From the NCBI GenBank assembly GCA_934087515.1, contig CAKOIY010000001.1, positions 5,539-69,538 of the forward strand: a stretch of DNA of 64,000 nt, read 5' to 3'. The stretch comes from an uncultured Bacilli bacterium (GTDB taxonomy: Bacteria > Bacillota_I > Bacilli_A > RF39 > UBA660). Positions 1 to 8,251 of the stretch are shown here, piece after piece. A program made the translations under genes and the position numbers. How positions within the stretch are numbered: position 1 is the first letter of the stretch; each line of letters begins with the position of its first letter. Below the pieces are notes generated by a model that saw only the letters and a program-made list of their open reading frames with translations, made no database searches and was not told the DNA's origin.

Positions 1-1
1 G

Positions 2-1594
2 GATGATATATATGAACTTAAGATAAAAAGAATTAGTAAGTCTATGCTTAAGTCTATGAGTAAGCGTGATAGAAAAGCTGCTTATATTTATTATTTGATG
101 AATAAGGGGTATTTTTATGATGAAAAGGTTATTAAACTTAAGAATGTTTCTGATAGGGAATATGCTTATTTTTCTGAGAATAGTAAGGTTTTGAAGGGTT
201 TTAACACTAAGCTTGAATGGGAAAGGGTTTATCCTTATGGTGATACTTTGGGTGTTATTCTTGGGAGTGTTTCTAGTAAGGATTCTGGTATTCCTAAGGA
301 GGAAAAGGATTATTATTTGGAACATGGTTATTTGCTTACTGATAGGGTTGGGGTTTCTGGACTTGAAAAGGAGTATGAGGAGATACTTAAGGGTGAGAAG
401 TCTATGTATAAGGTTTCTGGTGATGATTTAGTTCTTGTTAAAAAAGGGAAAAGTGGTAATGATATTGTGTTATCTATAGATATTGATTTACAAAGAAAGA
501 TAGATAAGATGCTTGCTTCTTTGATTGTTAAGGCTAAGAGTGAGGCTAATACACAGTTTTTTAATAGGAGTTATGTTGTTATTCAAGATCCTTATACTGG
601 GGAGATACTTTCGATGTCTGGGAAAAAACTTGTTTTAAAAAATGGTAGTTATAAGACATATGATAATAGTGAAGGAGCGTTTTTATCTACTGTTACTCCT
701 GGTTCTGTTGTTAAGGGTGCTAGTATTATGGTTGGATATAATACTGGTGTTTTGAAGATTGGTGATTATATGGTTGATTCTTGTATTGGTCTTTATAATT
801 TGCCGGAGAAGTGTTCTTGGAAGACGCTTGGTTATATTAATGATATAGATGCTCTTGCTTATTCTTCGAATGTTTATCAGTATAAGATTGCTATGAAAGT
901 TGGAGGTTTTAATTATTCTTATGGTAAGAAGCTTAAAATTAATGAGAAGGCTTTTGATACGTATAGGAATATGTTTTATAGGTTTGGTTTAGGGGTTAAG
1001 ACTGGTATTGATTATCCTAAGGAGGAAGATGGTTATAAGAGTAATAATAGAGCAGGAGATCTTTTAATTAATTATGCAATTGGACAATATGATACTTATA
1101 CTACGTTACAACTTTCTCAGTATATTTCTACGATTGCTAATGGTGGCACTAGGTATAAAACAAGATTTTTAAAGTCTGTTCTTGATAGTGAAGGTAATGT
1201 TTTATATAATGTTAATCCTGTTGCTTTAAATACTTTAGGTGTTAAGAAAAAATATATTAAACGTGTTAGAAAGGGATTTCGTGCTGTTACTAGTTATGGT
1301 ACTGGTTCTGGTTATATGGATTTTGCTCCTTCGCCTTCAGGTAAGACTGGTACTAGTGAATCTTTTATTGATTTAGATAATGATGGTGTAATTGATGCTG
1401 AGAGTATTACTAATAATTTTGTAGGGTATGCTCCTTCTTCTAAACCTGTTATGTCTATAGCGGCTTCTTTTCCTGATATTCAGAATCCTAATTCTGGTAA
1501 ATATAAGAGCAATGTTAATCAAGAAGTTGTTTCTAAGGCTACTAAAATTTTCTTTGAATTATATAAAAATGATAATAAAAGTAAGAAAAGATGA
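2..1594 (+). CDS. Class B penicillin-binding protein (transpeptidase), 5' truncated by the window edge
   Basis: Peptidoglycan transpeptidase that cross-links stem peptides outside the membrane. The frame is open without a stop from base 2, so the real start and the membrane anchor lie upstream; the first in-window ATG is at 44. Counting from that ATG, the catalytic triad is visible: SVVK at about 221-224 (after TPG), SSN at 274-276 and KTGT at 434-437. A dimerisation-type segment with VSGLEKEYEEILKG precedes it. There is no PASTA domain at the C-terminus, unlike the second class B PBP at 49345. By family knowledge this suggests the elongation-type PBP2/PbpA-PbpH group rather than the septal enzyme, but that split is inference. 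It stops with TGA, 73 bases before rpmG. Confidence 0.9.
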   Translation, partial: DDIYELKIKRISKSMLKSMSKRDRKAAYIYYLMNKGYFYDEKVIKLKNVSDREYAYFSENSKVLKGFNTKLEWERVYPYGDTLGVILGSVSSKDSGIPKEEKDYYLEHGYLLTDRVGVSGLEKEYEEILKGEKSMYKVSGDDLVLVKKGKSGNDIVLSIDIDLQRKIDKMLASLIVKAKSEANTQFFNRSYVVIQDPYTGEILSMSGKKLVLKNGSYKTYDNSEGAFLSTVTPGSVVKGASIMVGYNTGVLKIGDYMVDSCIGLYNLPEKCSWKTLGYINDIDALAYSSNVYQYKIAMKVGGFNYSYGKKLKINEKAFDTYRNMFYRFGLGVKTGIDYPKEEDGYKSNNRAGDLLINYAIGQYDTYTTLQLSQYISTIANGGTRYKTRFLKSVLDSEGNVLYNVNPVALNTLGVKKKYIKRVRKGFRAVTSYGTGSGYMDFAPSPSGKTGTSESFIDLDNDGVIDAESITNNFVGYAPSSKPVMSIAASFPDIQNPNSGKYKSNVNQEVVSKATKIFFELYKNDNKSKKR

Positions 1595-1613
1595 AGAAAT
1601 ATTAAAAAAACTT

Positions 1614-1641
1614 TTGCTTTTTGTTAAAAATTTGATATAAT
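1614..1641 (+). promoter_or_regulatory. Promoter of rpmG
   Basis: TTGCTT at 1614-1619, a 16-base spacer, then TATAAT at 1636-1641 preceded by TG (extended -10). It lies 27 bases upstream of the rpmG ATG, with a GAGGAGG ribosome site between them. Confidence 0.7.
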
Positions 1642-1667
1642 ACTTATGGAAATGAGGAGGGATATAA

Positions 1668-1832
1668 ATGGCAAAGATAGGAAATAGACAATTTAAAACA
1701 CTTACATGTACAGTTTGTAAAGCGTATAGCTATCGTACTGATAAGAACGTAAAAAATACTCCAGAACGTTTAGAACTAAATAAATACTGCCCTAGATGTA
1801 AAAAGCATACAACTTTTAAAGAAGAAAAATAG
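1668..1832 (+). CDS. rpmG: Ribosomal protein L33 (bL33)
   Basis: A 54-residue protein of the large ribosomal subunit. It has two CxxC pairs, CTVC (residues 14-17) and CPRC (41-44), that form the zinc ribbon of the zinc-binding L33 form. The C-terminal [10 protein letters not shown] is typical of L33. The start ATG at 1668 follows GAGGAGG at good spacing and a clear promoter. Codon use is more A-rich than in neighbouring genes, as often seen for highly expressed ribosomal proteins. It is followed after 16 bases by efp, so the two translation genes may be cotranscribed. Confidence 0.93.
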   Translation: MAKIGNRQFKTLTCTVCKAYSYRTDKNVKNTPERLELNKYCPRCKKHTTFKEEK

Positions 1833-1848
1833 TAAGTAGGTGAATTTT

Positions 1849-2406
1849 ATGATAAATGTTAATGATTTTAAGAATGGAATGACAATTAAGGTAGAAGGTA
1901 ATATTTATACTATAATTGAATTTCAACATGTTAAGCCAGGAAAGGGTGCTGCTTTTGTTAGAACTAAGCTTAAGAATTTAAGAACTGGCTCTACAATTGA
2001 ATATACTTTTAATTCAGGTGTTAAGTGTGAAACTGCTAGAATTGAGAGAAAACCTATGCAATTTCTTTATGAAAGTGGAGATTTGTATACTTTTATGAAT
2101 ATGCAAGATTATTCACAAGTTGAGCTTTCTAAAGATGTAATTGGAGATAATGTTAAGTACTTAAAGGAAAATCAAGATTTGGATATAACTTTTTATGAAG
2201 GTGAGGTTCTAGGAATTTCACTTCCAGATAAGATTGAACTTAAAGTAACTCAAACTGAACCTGGTGTTAAGGGTAATACTACTTCAAGTGCTCAAAAGGA
2301 TGCGACGCTTGAAACAGGTTATCAAATTAGAGTACCATTATTTATTAATGAAGGTGAGTCTGTAATAGTTTCTACAAAAGATGGTAAATATGTTTCAAGA
2401 GCTTAG
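1849..2406 (+). CDS. efp: Elongation factor P
   Basis: A 185-residue translation factor that binds between the P and E sites and relieves stalling on polyproline. It has the three-domain EF-P length and the N-terminal KOW-like domain with the loop HVKPGKGAAFVR. Lys32 at the loop tip is the residue modified in other bacteria. The end GYQIRVPLFINEGESV fits the C-terminal OB domain. A GTG at 1840 is in frame, but the TAGGTG ribosome site (1836-1841) is spaced for the ATG at 1849, so that start was chosen. It sits directly after rpmG. Confidence 0.95.
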   Translation: MINVNDFKNGMTIKVEGNIYTIIEFQHVKPGKGAAFVRTKLKNLRTGSTIEYTFNSGVKCETARIERKPMQFLYESGDLYTFMNMQDYSQVELSKDVIGDNVKYLKENQDLDITFYEGEVLGISLPDKIELKVTQTEPGVKGNTTSSAQKDATLETGYQIRVPLFINEGESVIVSTKDGKYVSRA

Positions 2407-2452
2407 CTCTTTTTTATTCCCTTTTTATTTAAATTTTTAGGAGGAAAAGAAT

Positions 2453-2776
2453 ATGGCTGAAAAAGATATGAATATGAGTCAAAAAAAAGTATTTAATAGG
2501 GGTGTTAGTGCAGGATACTTTAATATTGATGTAGAAGATGTGTCAGTTATGAATGTAGAAGTTAGAAATGTTTATGATTTAGGTTTGGAACATGGAAAAG
2601 AAAGGCTTAAAACAAAACAAATAAAAGGGGAACTTGATGATGCTTATAATGCTCAAAGAGAAGGGTATTTAGAAGTATTAAGAGCATGGGAAAATGATGG
2701 AGAAATAGTGTTTAAAGAGGGTGTTAAGACTTTGGATACTACTTCTTTAGGACATGGAGTAAGAGTACATAGATAA
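2453..2776 (+). CDS. Small protein of unknown function (107 aa)
   Basis: Not recognised. A 107-residue soluble, charged protein with no signal peptide or membrane segment. The N-terminal half is mixed and the part around DLGLEHGKERLKTKQIKGEL looks helical. The start ATG is preceded by AGGAGGAAAAGAAT, a strong ribosome site. It is 46 bases behind efp and ends just before a good terminator, so it may be the last gene of an rpmG-efp transcript. No family is claimed. Confidence 0.65.
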   Translation: MAEKDMNMSQKKVFNRGVSAGYFNIDVEDVSVMNVEVRNVYDLGLEHGKERLKTKQIKGELDDAYNAQREGYLEVLRAWENDGEIVFKEGVKTLDTTSLGHGVRVHR

Positions 2777-2783
2777 AGGTGTG

Positions 2784-2815
2784 CCTCATTTCTTAGGAAA
2801 TGGGGTTTTGTTTTG
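2784..2815 (+). terminator. Intrinsic terminator
   Basis: CCTCATTTC (2784-2792) pairs with GAAATGGGG (2797-2805) across a 4-base loop with one G-U pair, followed by TTTTGTTTTG. It closes the unit ending with the 107-aa gene. Confidence 0.75.
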
Positions 2816-2907
2816 AAAAAAAGTTTTATAATAATAAGAAAATGTTTGGAAACTTTTTTATTTAGTGATATTATTATATTAGTTTATTATAGAGGAGGGT
2901 TTATTTT

Positions 2908-4962
2908 ATGAAGAATAATCGTGCTTTTACTTTAGTTGAAATGTTAGCTGTTGTGGTTATACTTGCTATTTTAGTGGGGCTTATTGTTCCTAGTGTTTCT
3001 GGTTATATTGCAGAGGGAAAGAAAGAATATAATATATCTTTGAAGAAACAGTTGTTACTTGCTGGAAAAAATTACTATTCTAGTAATAAAGAGAAGTTAC
3101 CTACTAGGGTGAGTGTTGATGTTAGCAATTTTGTTACTGCTAAGGAGCTTTCTACTTCTAAATATTTGTCTAAGGATTTAGTGGATTCTAATAAGAATAG
3201 TTGTATGGATGATAGTTATGTTGTTGCAAGGAATGATGGTACTGGTGTTAAATATTATTCTTGTTTGACTTGTGGTAGTAAGAGTTATTATTCTGGTGAT
3301 GAGGAAAAGTATTGTAAGAAAATAGAACGTCCAAATATGAATGGAATTTCTTGTAGTATTGATTCTAATACTGTTAAGAATACTGGTTATTCTGTTACTG
3401 CTGATGTAAAATATACTGGTAATATTGAAGAACTTTATACTGTTGATGGACATAAAGTTAGACATACTCAAGTGCTGAGTACAGATAGTTCTAGTACTAA
3501 GGTTAAAACTATAAATATTAGTAATTATGGTGATAATTATGTTTATGTTGGTGCTAGTAATGGTAAGTTGTTGTGTGGTACTATAACTATTCCAAAACCT
3601 AGTGATTATGGTGTTATAAGTAAAGATATGTATTTGGTTGATAAGAGTGAATGTGATTCTGTTCGTGAAAATGGTATTAGTAAGGCTGATTTGAAGAGTG
3701 GAAAATATGAAAAATATACTGGGGATAATTGGACTAATAAGTGTATTTATGTTGATCTTAAATATAAGTCTCTTAGTTTTAAGGAAAAATCTGTTAAATA
3801 TAAACGAGATAATGCTAATGAAGATAAGTCTGTAACGATAAAAGATAAGCTTAAATATTTTGTAATAGATGCTATTAATGATAATGAAAAGGAACATTCT
3901 TGGGTTGTGAAGGGAACTTTAAATGATCCTCCATATAATGAGTCTAAAACTGATTTTAATACTAAGATAGATATTACTTCTCCTAAGGTTATTGTTAAAA
4001 ATTCTAGTAATGGTGTTTGGACTAATAAGAAAATTACTGTTGATATTACTGCAGAAGATGAGCTTTCAGGAATTAGGAAAATAGAGTATTCTATTGATAA
4101 TGGTACGACTTGGACATCTCTTTCTGTTTCTGGTGATGATAAGAAGAAAACTGCTAAAGTTGTATTTGATAATACTGAAAACAAAAAATTTAATATGTTA
4201 GTTAAGGCTGTTGATAATACTGGTAATATTGGTAATGCATTTACTCCTATAAAATTGGATGTTACTCCTCCTAGTGTTACTATTTCTAGTTCTAATACTA
4301 ATTGGACTAAGAATAATGTAACTGTTTCTAGTACTGCTTCTGATAGTCATAGTGGTATTGAAAGTATAGAATATTCAAAGGATGGTAAGACTTGGTCAAC
4401 ACTTGTTAATGCTACATCTGGTTCTAAGACTTATAGTAGTACTGTGAATGAATATATGTATGTTAGAGCTAAGGATAAGGCTGGTAATTATAGTAGTAGT
4501 AAGAATACTCTTGTTAGAATAGATAAATTACCTCCTAATTCTCCTTATATAAGTACTATTAGTTTTGAAAAATCTGTTATTAGTGGTAGACATAATTGTT
4601 CGGGAGTTGGTGGTACTCAAAGTAATGTCTCTTGTAATGTATGTATATTGTTTACTAAATATAAAGCATATGGTTTTTCTGCTCCTAGAACATATTCTGA
4701 TGTTGGTGGTAGTGGTGTAGATTATCAACAAAATACTTGGAACCATAATGGTAATGCTAGGACATACACTAGTTGGGGTAGTTCAGCTGGTTGGAGTTGG
4801 AGAGCTAATAATAATCATTATATGAATTATGTATGGATTGATTTTGGTTCAAGAGTTGTAGATAAGGTTGGTAATGTTGGGTATCATACAATAGTACATT
4901 ATAGGATTTATGATACTGATAAGAGATCTGCTTATGATGCTTGCGTTGATGCTTATATATAA
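2908..4962 (+). CDS. Giant prepilin-like surface protein with Ig-like repeats
   Basis: A 684-residue protein starting with a class III (type IV prepilin) signal: cleavage is expected after Ala6 in RAFTLVEM, with Glu11 at mature position +5 and a hydrophobic helix to about residue 30. Next comes a segment shared with the products at 43596 and 45819: GKxYYSxNKxKLP and then a four-Cys module ending in SCLTCG and a late Cys. The middle holds at least two Ig/OmpL47-like repeats with WTN..VT and SGI..IEYS..G.TW motifs, ending in DKAGN. The C-terminal 130 residues are rich in Gly, Ser and Trp. Pseudopilins of this length are unusual; the role is probably a pilus-tip adhesin or surface protein (inference). 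Single-gene unit with its own terminator. Confidence 0.8.
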   Translation: MKNNRAFTLVEMLAVVVILAILVGLIVPSVSGYIAEGKKEYNISLKKQLLLAGKNYYSSNKEKLPTRVSVDVSNFVTAKELSTSKYLSKDLVDSNKNSCMDDSYVVARNDGTGVKYYSCLTCGSKSYYSGDEEKYCKKIERPNMNGISCSIDSNTVKNTGYSVTADVKYTGNIEELYTVDGHKVRHTQVLSTDSSSTKVKTINISNYGDNYVYVGASNGKLLCGTITIPKPSDYGVISKDMYLVDKSECDSVRENGISKADLKSGKYEKYTGDNWTNKCIYVDLKYKSLSFKEKSVKYKRDNANEDKSVTIKDKLKYFVIDAINDNEKEHSWVVKGTLNDPPYNESKTDFNTKIDITSPKVIVKNSSNGVWTNKKITVDITAEDELSGIRKIEYSIDNGTTWTSLSVSGDDKKKTAKVVFDNTENKKFNMLVKAVDNTGNIGNAFTPIKLDVTPPSVTISSSNTNWTKNNVTVSSTASDSHSGIESIEYSKDGKTWSTLVNATSGSKTYSSTVNEYMYVRAKDKAGNYSSSKNTLVRIDKLPPNSPYISTISFEKSVISGRHNCSGVGGTQSNVSCNVCILFTKYKAYGFSAPRTYSDVGGSGVDYQQNTWNHNGNARTYTSWGSSAGWSWRANNNHYMNYVWIDFGSRVVDKVGNVGYHTIVHYRIYDTDKRSAYDACVDAYI

Positions 4963-4970
4963 AATAAATT

Positions 4971-4996
4971 GGTTACTTTATGTAACCTTTTTTTTG
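4971..4996 (+). terminator. Intrinsic terminator
   Basis: GGTTAC (4971-4976), loop TTTAT, GTAACC (4982-4987), then a run of T. It follows the prepilin-like gene. Confidence 0.8.
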
Positions 4997-5054
4997 GTTT
5001 GTTTTTTGTATAATTTTTATTTTTGTACATATATTTTATCAGGAGGAGAGCATT

Positions 5055-5564
5055 ATGGTTAATAAACAAGGGTTATGGTTTTTAACTTTATTTAGTTTAA
5101 TATTGGTACTTAGTATTTATTATATAACCATGCCAAATGAAATATTTAAGAGTGAAGAGGTTGTAGCAAATGATAATGATACAAAAGATGATAAAGATAC
5201 TTCAGAGGTTAATAGTCAGAATACAAGTTATATAGAGACTTTAAAGGTTGAGCTGGATTCGGAAAGAGCAGAGATTTTGAATACTTTAGAAGAAATTTTA
5301 AATGATAATTCTAAGAGTAGTTCTGAAAAGAATAAAGCTTATGAACAGATGAAAGAGATTAATAATTTAAAAGCTAGTGAGGAACAACTAGTTAAGACTA
5401 TTAAAGAGGAGTATAAACTTGATGCTTATGTAAAACAAGAGGATTCTAAGATTGAAGTTGTAATTGATAGTAAGGAACATGATGTTAAATTAGCAAATAA
5501 GATAATGCGTACTATTCAGAGTGATTTTAATGAACCAATGAGTATATCTGTTAAATTTTCTTAA
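5055..5564 (+). CDS. SpoIIIAH-like membrane protein
   Basis: A 169-residue protein with one N-terminal transmembrane segment (about residues 7-26) beginning NKQGLWFLTLFSLILVLSIYY, which matches the SpoIIIAH N-terminus. An acidic Asn/Asp linker and a helix-plus-sheet C-terminal domain (residues 60-169) resemble the ring-building YscJ/FliF-like fold of SpoIIIAH. In spore formers SpoIIIAH sits in the mother-cell membrane and pairs with forespore SpoIIQ to form the feeding channel. The rest of a spoIIIA operon is not next to it, which is unusual. ATG at 5055 follows AGGAGGAGA. A CATATATT element (5028-5035) with an ATA about 15 bases upstream looks like a sigma-E promoter, but that is weak. Confidence 0.78.
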   Translation: MVNKQGLWFLTLFSLILVLSIYYITMPNEIFKSEEVVANDNDTKDDKDTSEVNSQNTSYIETLKVELDSERAEILNTLEEILNDNSKSSSEKNKAYEQMKEINNLKASEEQLVKTIKEEYKLDAYVKQEDSKIEVVIDSKEHDVKLANKIMRTIQSDFNEPMSISVKFS

Positions 5565-5582
5565 AATAGGTGTTTTTCTTTC

Positions 5583-5610
5583 ACAATAGTTTTATATGTG
5601 TCATAAGATA
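5583..5610 (+). promoter_or_regulatory. Candidate sigma-K promoter of gerE
   Basis: AC at 5583-5584, 17 bases, then CATAAGATA at 5602-5610, which fits the sigma-K pattern AC - about 16 bases - CATAnnnTA. gerE is transcribed by sigma-K in Bacillus subtilis. Confidence 0.55.
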
Positions 5611-5654
5611 ATATGAAATATAAAACCACCCAAGACCTAGAAAGTGAGGGAAAA

Positions 5655-5864
5655 ATGAGAGAAAAGTCTATACTTACTAAGAGAGAAAAGGAAGTTTTTC
5701 TATTACTTGTTGAGAATAAGACTACTAAAGATATTGCTTTAGAACTTGGTATAAGTGAAAAAACTGTTAGAAATCATGTTTCTAATGTTATGCAGAAACT
5801 TGGTGTTAAGGGTAGGGCTTCGGCAGTAGTAGAGCTTCTTAAGTTAAATGAAATTACTCTTTAG
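5655..5864 (+). CDS. gerE: GerE, late mother-cell transcription regulator
   Basis: A 69-residue stand-alone LuxR-type helix-turn-helix protein. From LTKREKEVF through KTTKDIALEL, ISEKTVRNHVSN and MQKLGVKGRA it follows Bacillus subtilis GerE (74 aa) nearly position for position, including the end VVELL. GerE tunes sigma-K-dependent spore coat genes in the mother cell. An in-frame ATG at 5613 would add 14 residues but has no ribosome site; the ATG at 5655 has GTGAGGG just upstream. Neighbours SpoIIIAH-like and GerM-like are also sporulation genes. Its stop overlaps a terminator. Confidence 0.88.
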   Translation: MREKSILTKREKEVFLLLVENKTTKDIALELGISEKTVRNHVSNVMQKLGVKGRASAVVELLKLNEITL

Positions 5865-5890
5865 ACATGTATAAAGTTACATGTCTTTTC
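5863..5890 (+). terminator. Intrinsic terminator of gerE
   Basis: AGACATGTA (5863-5871) pairs perfectly with TACATGTCT (5878-5886) over a 6-base loop, followed by TTTT. The stem begins inside the gerE stop codon. Confidence 0.72.
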
Positions 5891-5913
5891 ATATTGTTTA
5901 ATAGAGGGATATT

Positions 5914-6828
5914 ATGTTGAGAAGGAAAGCAATTAATAGAATATTTTTTTCTACTATAATATTTTTTATAGTTTTTACTCTTTATAGTATGAAATTTGTT
6001 GATAAGGTTGTTACTAGTGATAATAGTAAAGATAAGGTTAATGAGGAGATTATTTATACTTTAAATAGTGATAATTATATATCTAAGACTAGTGTTTATG
6101 TGAGTAAGGTTTTGTCCTTGGAGGATAGGGTTAGGGAGAAGTTAGAGATTATGGTTAAGGATAATGATAAAAATGTTCTTTTGCCTAGTTATTTTAAACC
6201 TATTTTACCTCAAAATACTAGAGTTTTGGATGTTGTGGTAGAAGATTGTTTAATAAAGGTATATTTTTCTAAAGAGCTTAATAATATTAATAAGGAACAG
6301 TCTGAGAGAATGATTGAGGCTATAGTGTATACTGTTACAGATGAAAATATTTTAGGTATTGAGATATATGTTAATGGGCAGATGTTAAAGTATGTTCCTA
6401 ATACTAGGAAGGTTCTTCCTACTATACTTACAAAAGATATTGGAATAAATAAGTCTTATGATATTAATGCTAGTAATGATATATCTAAGGTTGTTATGAT
6501 GTATTATACAAATGATAATGATAATTATTATGAAGTTCCTGTTACTAAGTATGTTAATGATGATAGGGAGAAATTAGAGATTATTTTTGATGAGTTTGGT
6601 AAGATGAGTTATGATAAGAGTTTGATTAGTATGGTGGAAGGAATTAATGTTCTTGATTATAGTATTTTGGATGATAGAATAGTTATTGATGTTAATAAGG
6701 AACTTAATAAGGAGGAACAGAACTTAGTTTTTAAGTCTATTTTTAGTAATTATGGTGCTAAAAGTATTGATCTTTTGGTAAATGGTGAAAAAAAAGTTAA
6801 AAAAACAAGAAATGCACTTGAAAATTAA
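5914..6828 (+). CDS. GerM-domain lipoprotein-like/membrane protein, two GerM domains
   Basis: A 304-residue protein with an N-terminal membrane anchor (about residues 9-27) and two copies of a roughly 110-residue GerM (sporulation/spore germination) domain. Each copy carries the sequence pattern of a hydrophobic strand, VYFSKELN or IDVNKELN, then NxxQ/EEQ and a following SIVxT- or SIFSN-like segment. GerM in Bacillus is a mother-cell protein needed for efficient sporulation and stabilises the SpoIIIAH-SpoIIQ complex, which agrees with the neighbouring SpoIIIAH-like gene. There is no lipobox Cys in the signal region, so a transmembrane anchor is more likely than a lipid anchor. The ATG at 5914 follows AGAGGG. 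Confidence 0.82.
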   Translation: MLRRKAINRIFFSTIIFFIVFTLYSMKFVDKVVTSDNSKDKVNEEIIYTLNSDNYISKTSVYVSKVLSLEDRVREKLEIMVKDNDKNVLLPSYFKPILPQNTRVLDVVVEDCLIKVYFSKELNNINKEQSERMIEAIVYTVTDENILGIEIYVNGQMLKYVPNTRKVLPTILTKDIGINKSYDINASNDISKVVMMYYTNDNDNYYEVPVTKYVNDDREKLEIIFDEFGKMSYDKSLISMVEGINVLDYSILDDRIVIDVNKELNKEEQNLVFKSIFSNYGAKSIDLLVNGEKKVKKTRNALEN

Positions 6829-6876
6829 ACTTTTATATTGTATAATTAAGAAGCATTGGTTAATTAATGTTTATGC

Positions 6877-6953
6877 GTCCTGGTAGCTCAGCAGGATAGA
6901 GCAATGGCCTTCTAAGCCATCGGTCAGGGGTTCGAATCCCTTCCAGGACGCCA
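6877..6953 (+). tRNA. tRNA-Arg (anticodon TCT)
   Basis: 77 bases. Acceptor GTCCTGG pairs with CCAGGAC, then G73 and an encoded CCA. The D arm has GCTC/GAGC, the anticodon loop is CTTCTAA and the T loop is TTCGAAT. It reads AGA, the main Arg codon of this genome. Confidence 0.97.
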
Positions 6954-6957
6954 TAAT

Positions 6958-7034
6958 CGGGAAGTGGCTCAACTTGGTAGAGCACTTGGTTTGGGACCAA
7001 GGGGTTGCAGGTTCAAATCCTGTCTTCCCGACCA
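6958..7034 (+). tRNA. tRNA-Pro (anticodon TGG)
   Basis: 77 bases. Acceptor CGGGAAG pairs with CTTCCCG, then A73 and an encoded CCA. The anticodon loop is TTTGGGA with anticodon TGG. It starts four bases after tRNA-Arg, so the two are cotranscribed. Confidence 0.97.
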
Positions 7035-7048
7035 TTATGTTATTACAG

Positions 7049-7076
7049 CTCTTGTTTATCAAGAGTTTTTATTTTA
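7049..7076 (+). terminator. Intrinsic terminator of the tRNA pair
   Basis: CTCTTG (7049-7054), loop TTTAT, CAAGAG (7060-7065), then TTTTTATTTT. Confidence 0.8.
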
Positions 7077-7093
7077 TTTAAAAAGGTGATTAT

Positions 7094-7336
7094 GTGGAAA
7101 ATGGGAAGTGTTTTACTAAACAAGATGTATGTAGTCATGAATTTATAGAACTTTGTGAGGAAACTTCTAAAACATATGATGGGTATTATTTAGATGTTAA
7201 GAAGTATAAGTATGGAGAGATGTATAAGCTTTATATTTGTAAGAAATGTAGTAAGATAGTATGCGTTGATTTTAATATTAATGATAGGAGTCCTGTTGTA
7301 GAGTTTGAGAGGAAGAATAAAGTTAGGAAAAGATAA
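7094..7336 (+). CDS. Small protein with CxxC motif, unknown function
   Basis: Not recognised. 80 residues with no membrane segment. CSHEF near residue 13 and ICKKCSKIVCV near residues 49-58 could bind a metal, as in a small zinc ribbon. It starts at GTG 7094, 5 bases after AGGTGAT; the overlapping ATG at 7092 is in another frame. It lies between the tRNA pair and uppS. Confidence 0.55.
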   Translation: MENGKCFTKQDVCSHEFIELCEETSKTYDGYYLDVKKYKYGEMYKLYICKKCSKIVCVDFNINDRSPVVEFERKNKVRKR

Positions 7337-7421
7337 AGTGTAAAGTTTTGGATAAGTTTTATGTTTTGTCTTTTTTATTGGTTTATTTTTTAGTAAAATA
7401 TAATTTTATGAGAGGTGTTTT

Positions 7422-8123
7422 ATGAATAAATTAAATCATGTTGCAATTATTGTTGATGGAAATGGAAGATGGGCTAAGGAAAGGGGTAAGTCTAGAAGTG
7501 AAGGTCATTTGGAGGGTTCTAAGGTTTTGGAAAAGCTTATTTTTCATGTTTCTGATAATACTGAGATAAAGTATCTTAGTTTATATGTTTTTTCTACTGA
7601 GAATTTTAAGAGAGATAAGTCTGAGGTTGATTATTTGATGAGTTTGTTTATTAAGTGGTTTAAGAAAAGTAAAAGACTTTACAAAGATAAAAATATTAAG
7701 ATTTTGTTTTCAGGGAGGAAGGAACCTTTAAGTGATAAGGTTTATAACTCGATGAAGGAACTTGAAAGAGATACTAGGGATAATAATGGTTTGGTGGTTA
7801 ATTTTTGTCTTAATTATGGTGGTAGGGCTGAAATAGTTGATGCTACTAAGATGATTGTTAATGATGTTAGTTGTGGTAATATTAGTGTCTCTGATATAGA
7901 TGAGGATTTGTTTAGTAAATATTTATATAATGAGCTTCCTGATGTTGATTATTTAATTAGGACTAGTGGTGAGCAAAGGATAAGTAATTTTTTGTTATGG
8001 GAGATTTCTTATGCTGAGTTTTGCTTTGTTGATAGTTATTTTCCTGATTTTGATATTTATGAGTTTGATAGGGTTATTGAGGAGTATTATTCTAGAAATA
8101 GAAGATTTGGTGGTGTAAAGTAG
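7422..8123 (+). CDS. uppS: Undecaprenyl diphosphate synthase (cis-prenyltransferase)
   Basis: A 233-residue cytosolic enzyme that adds isopentenyl units to farnesyl diphosphate to make undecaprenyl diphosphate, the carrier lipid for peptidoglycan and wall polymers. Signatures in order: VDGNGRWA near the N-terminus (the usual MDGNGRWA with Val for Met), the catalytic Asp-Gly-Asn, LYVFSTENFKR, LNYGGRAEIVDA and RTSGEQRISNFLLWEISYAE at the C-terminal end. Length is normal for the family. A TATAAT at 7399-7404 lies just upstream. It is usually found with cdsA and dxr; here it stands alone. Confidence 0.96.
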   Translation: MNKLNHVAIIVDGNGRWAKERGKSRSEGHLEGSKVLEKLIFHVSDNTEIKYLSLYVFSTENFKRDKSEVDYLMSLFIKWFKKSKRLYKDKNIKILFSGRKEPLSDKVYNSMKELERDTRDNNGLVVNFCLNYGGRAEIVDATKMIVNDVSCGNISVSDIDEDLFSKYLYNELPDVDYLIRTSGEQRISNFLLWEISYAEFCFVDSYFPDFDIYEFDRVIEEYYSRNRRFGGVK

Positions 8124-8195
8124 TAGTAAAAAGTAATTTTTCTTGTTTTTCTTCTTTTAAAAATATTTTATTTATGGTATCATTTAGATAAGGTA

Positions 8196-8224
8196 TTGCA
8201 ATTATATCGTTTTTGTGGTATAAT
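8196..8224 (+). promoter_or_regulatory. Promoter of the helical-module locus
   Basis: TTGCAA (8196-8201), 17-base spacer, TATAAT (8219-8224) preceded by TG at 8216-8217. It lies inside the longest open frame, so translation must begin downstream, which decides the start of the next gene. Confidence 0.85.
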
Positions 8225-8251
8225 ATGCGCGAATTAAGTGAGGTGTTTGAT

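Noticed and set aside
3178..3897. 239-aa minus-strand open frame
   Set aside because: Rich in I, T, N, S only, antisense to the prepilin-like gene; product of the strand bias. No ribosome site.
6871..7062. 63-aa minus-strand frame with GFEPAT and GFEPLT motifs
   Set aside because: It is the antisense of the tRNA-Arg and tRNA-Pro genes, a well-known false protein.
8213..8251. Longer start (TTG 8213) of helical-module protein A
   Set aside because: These bases contain the TATAAT and the expected transcription start.
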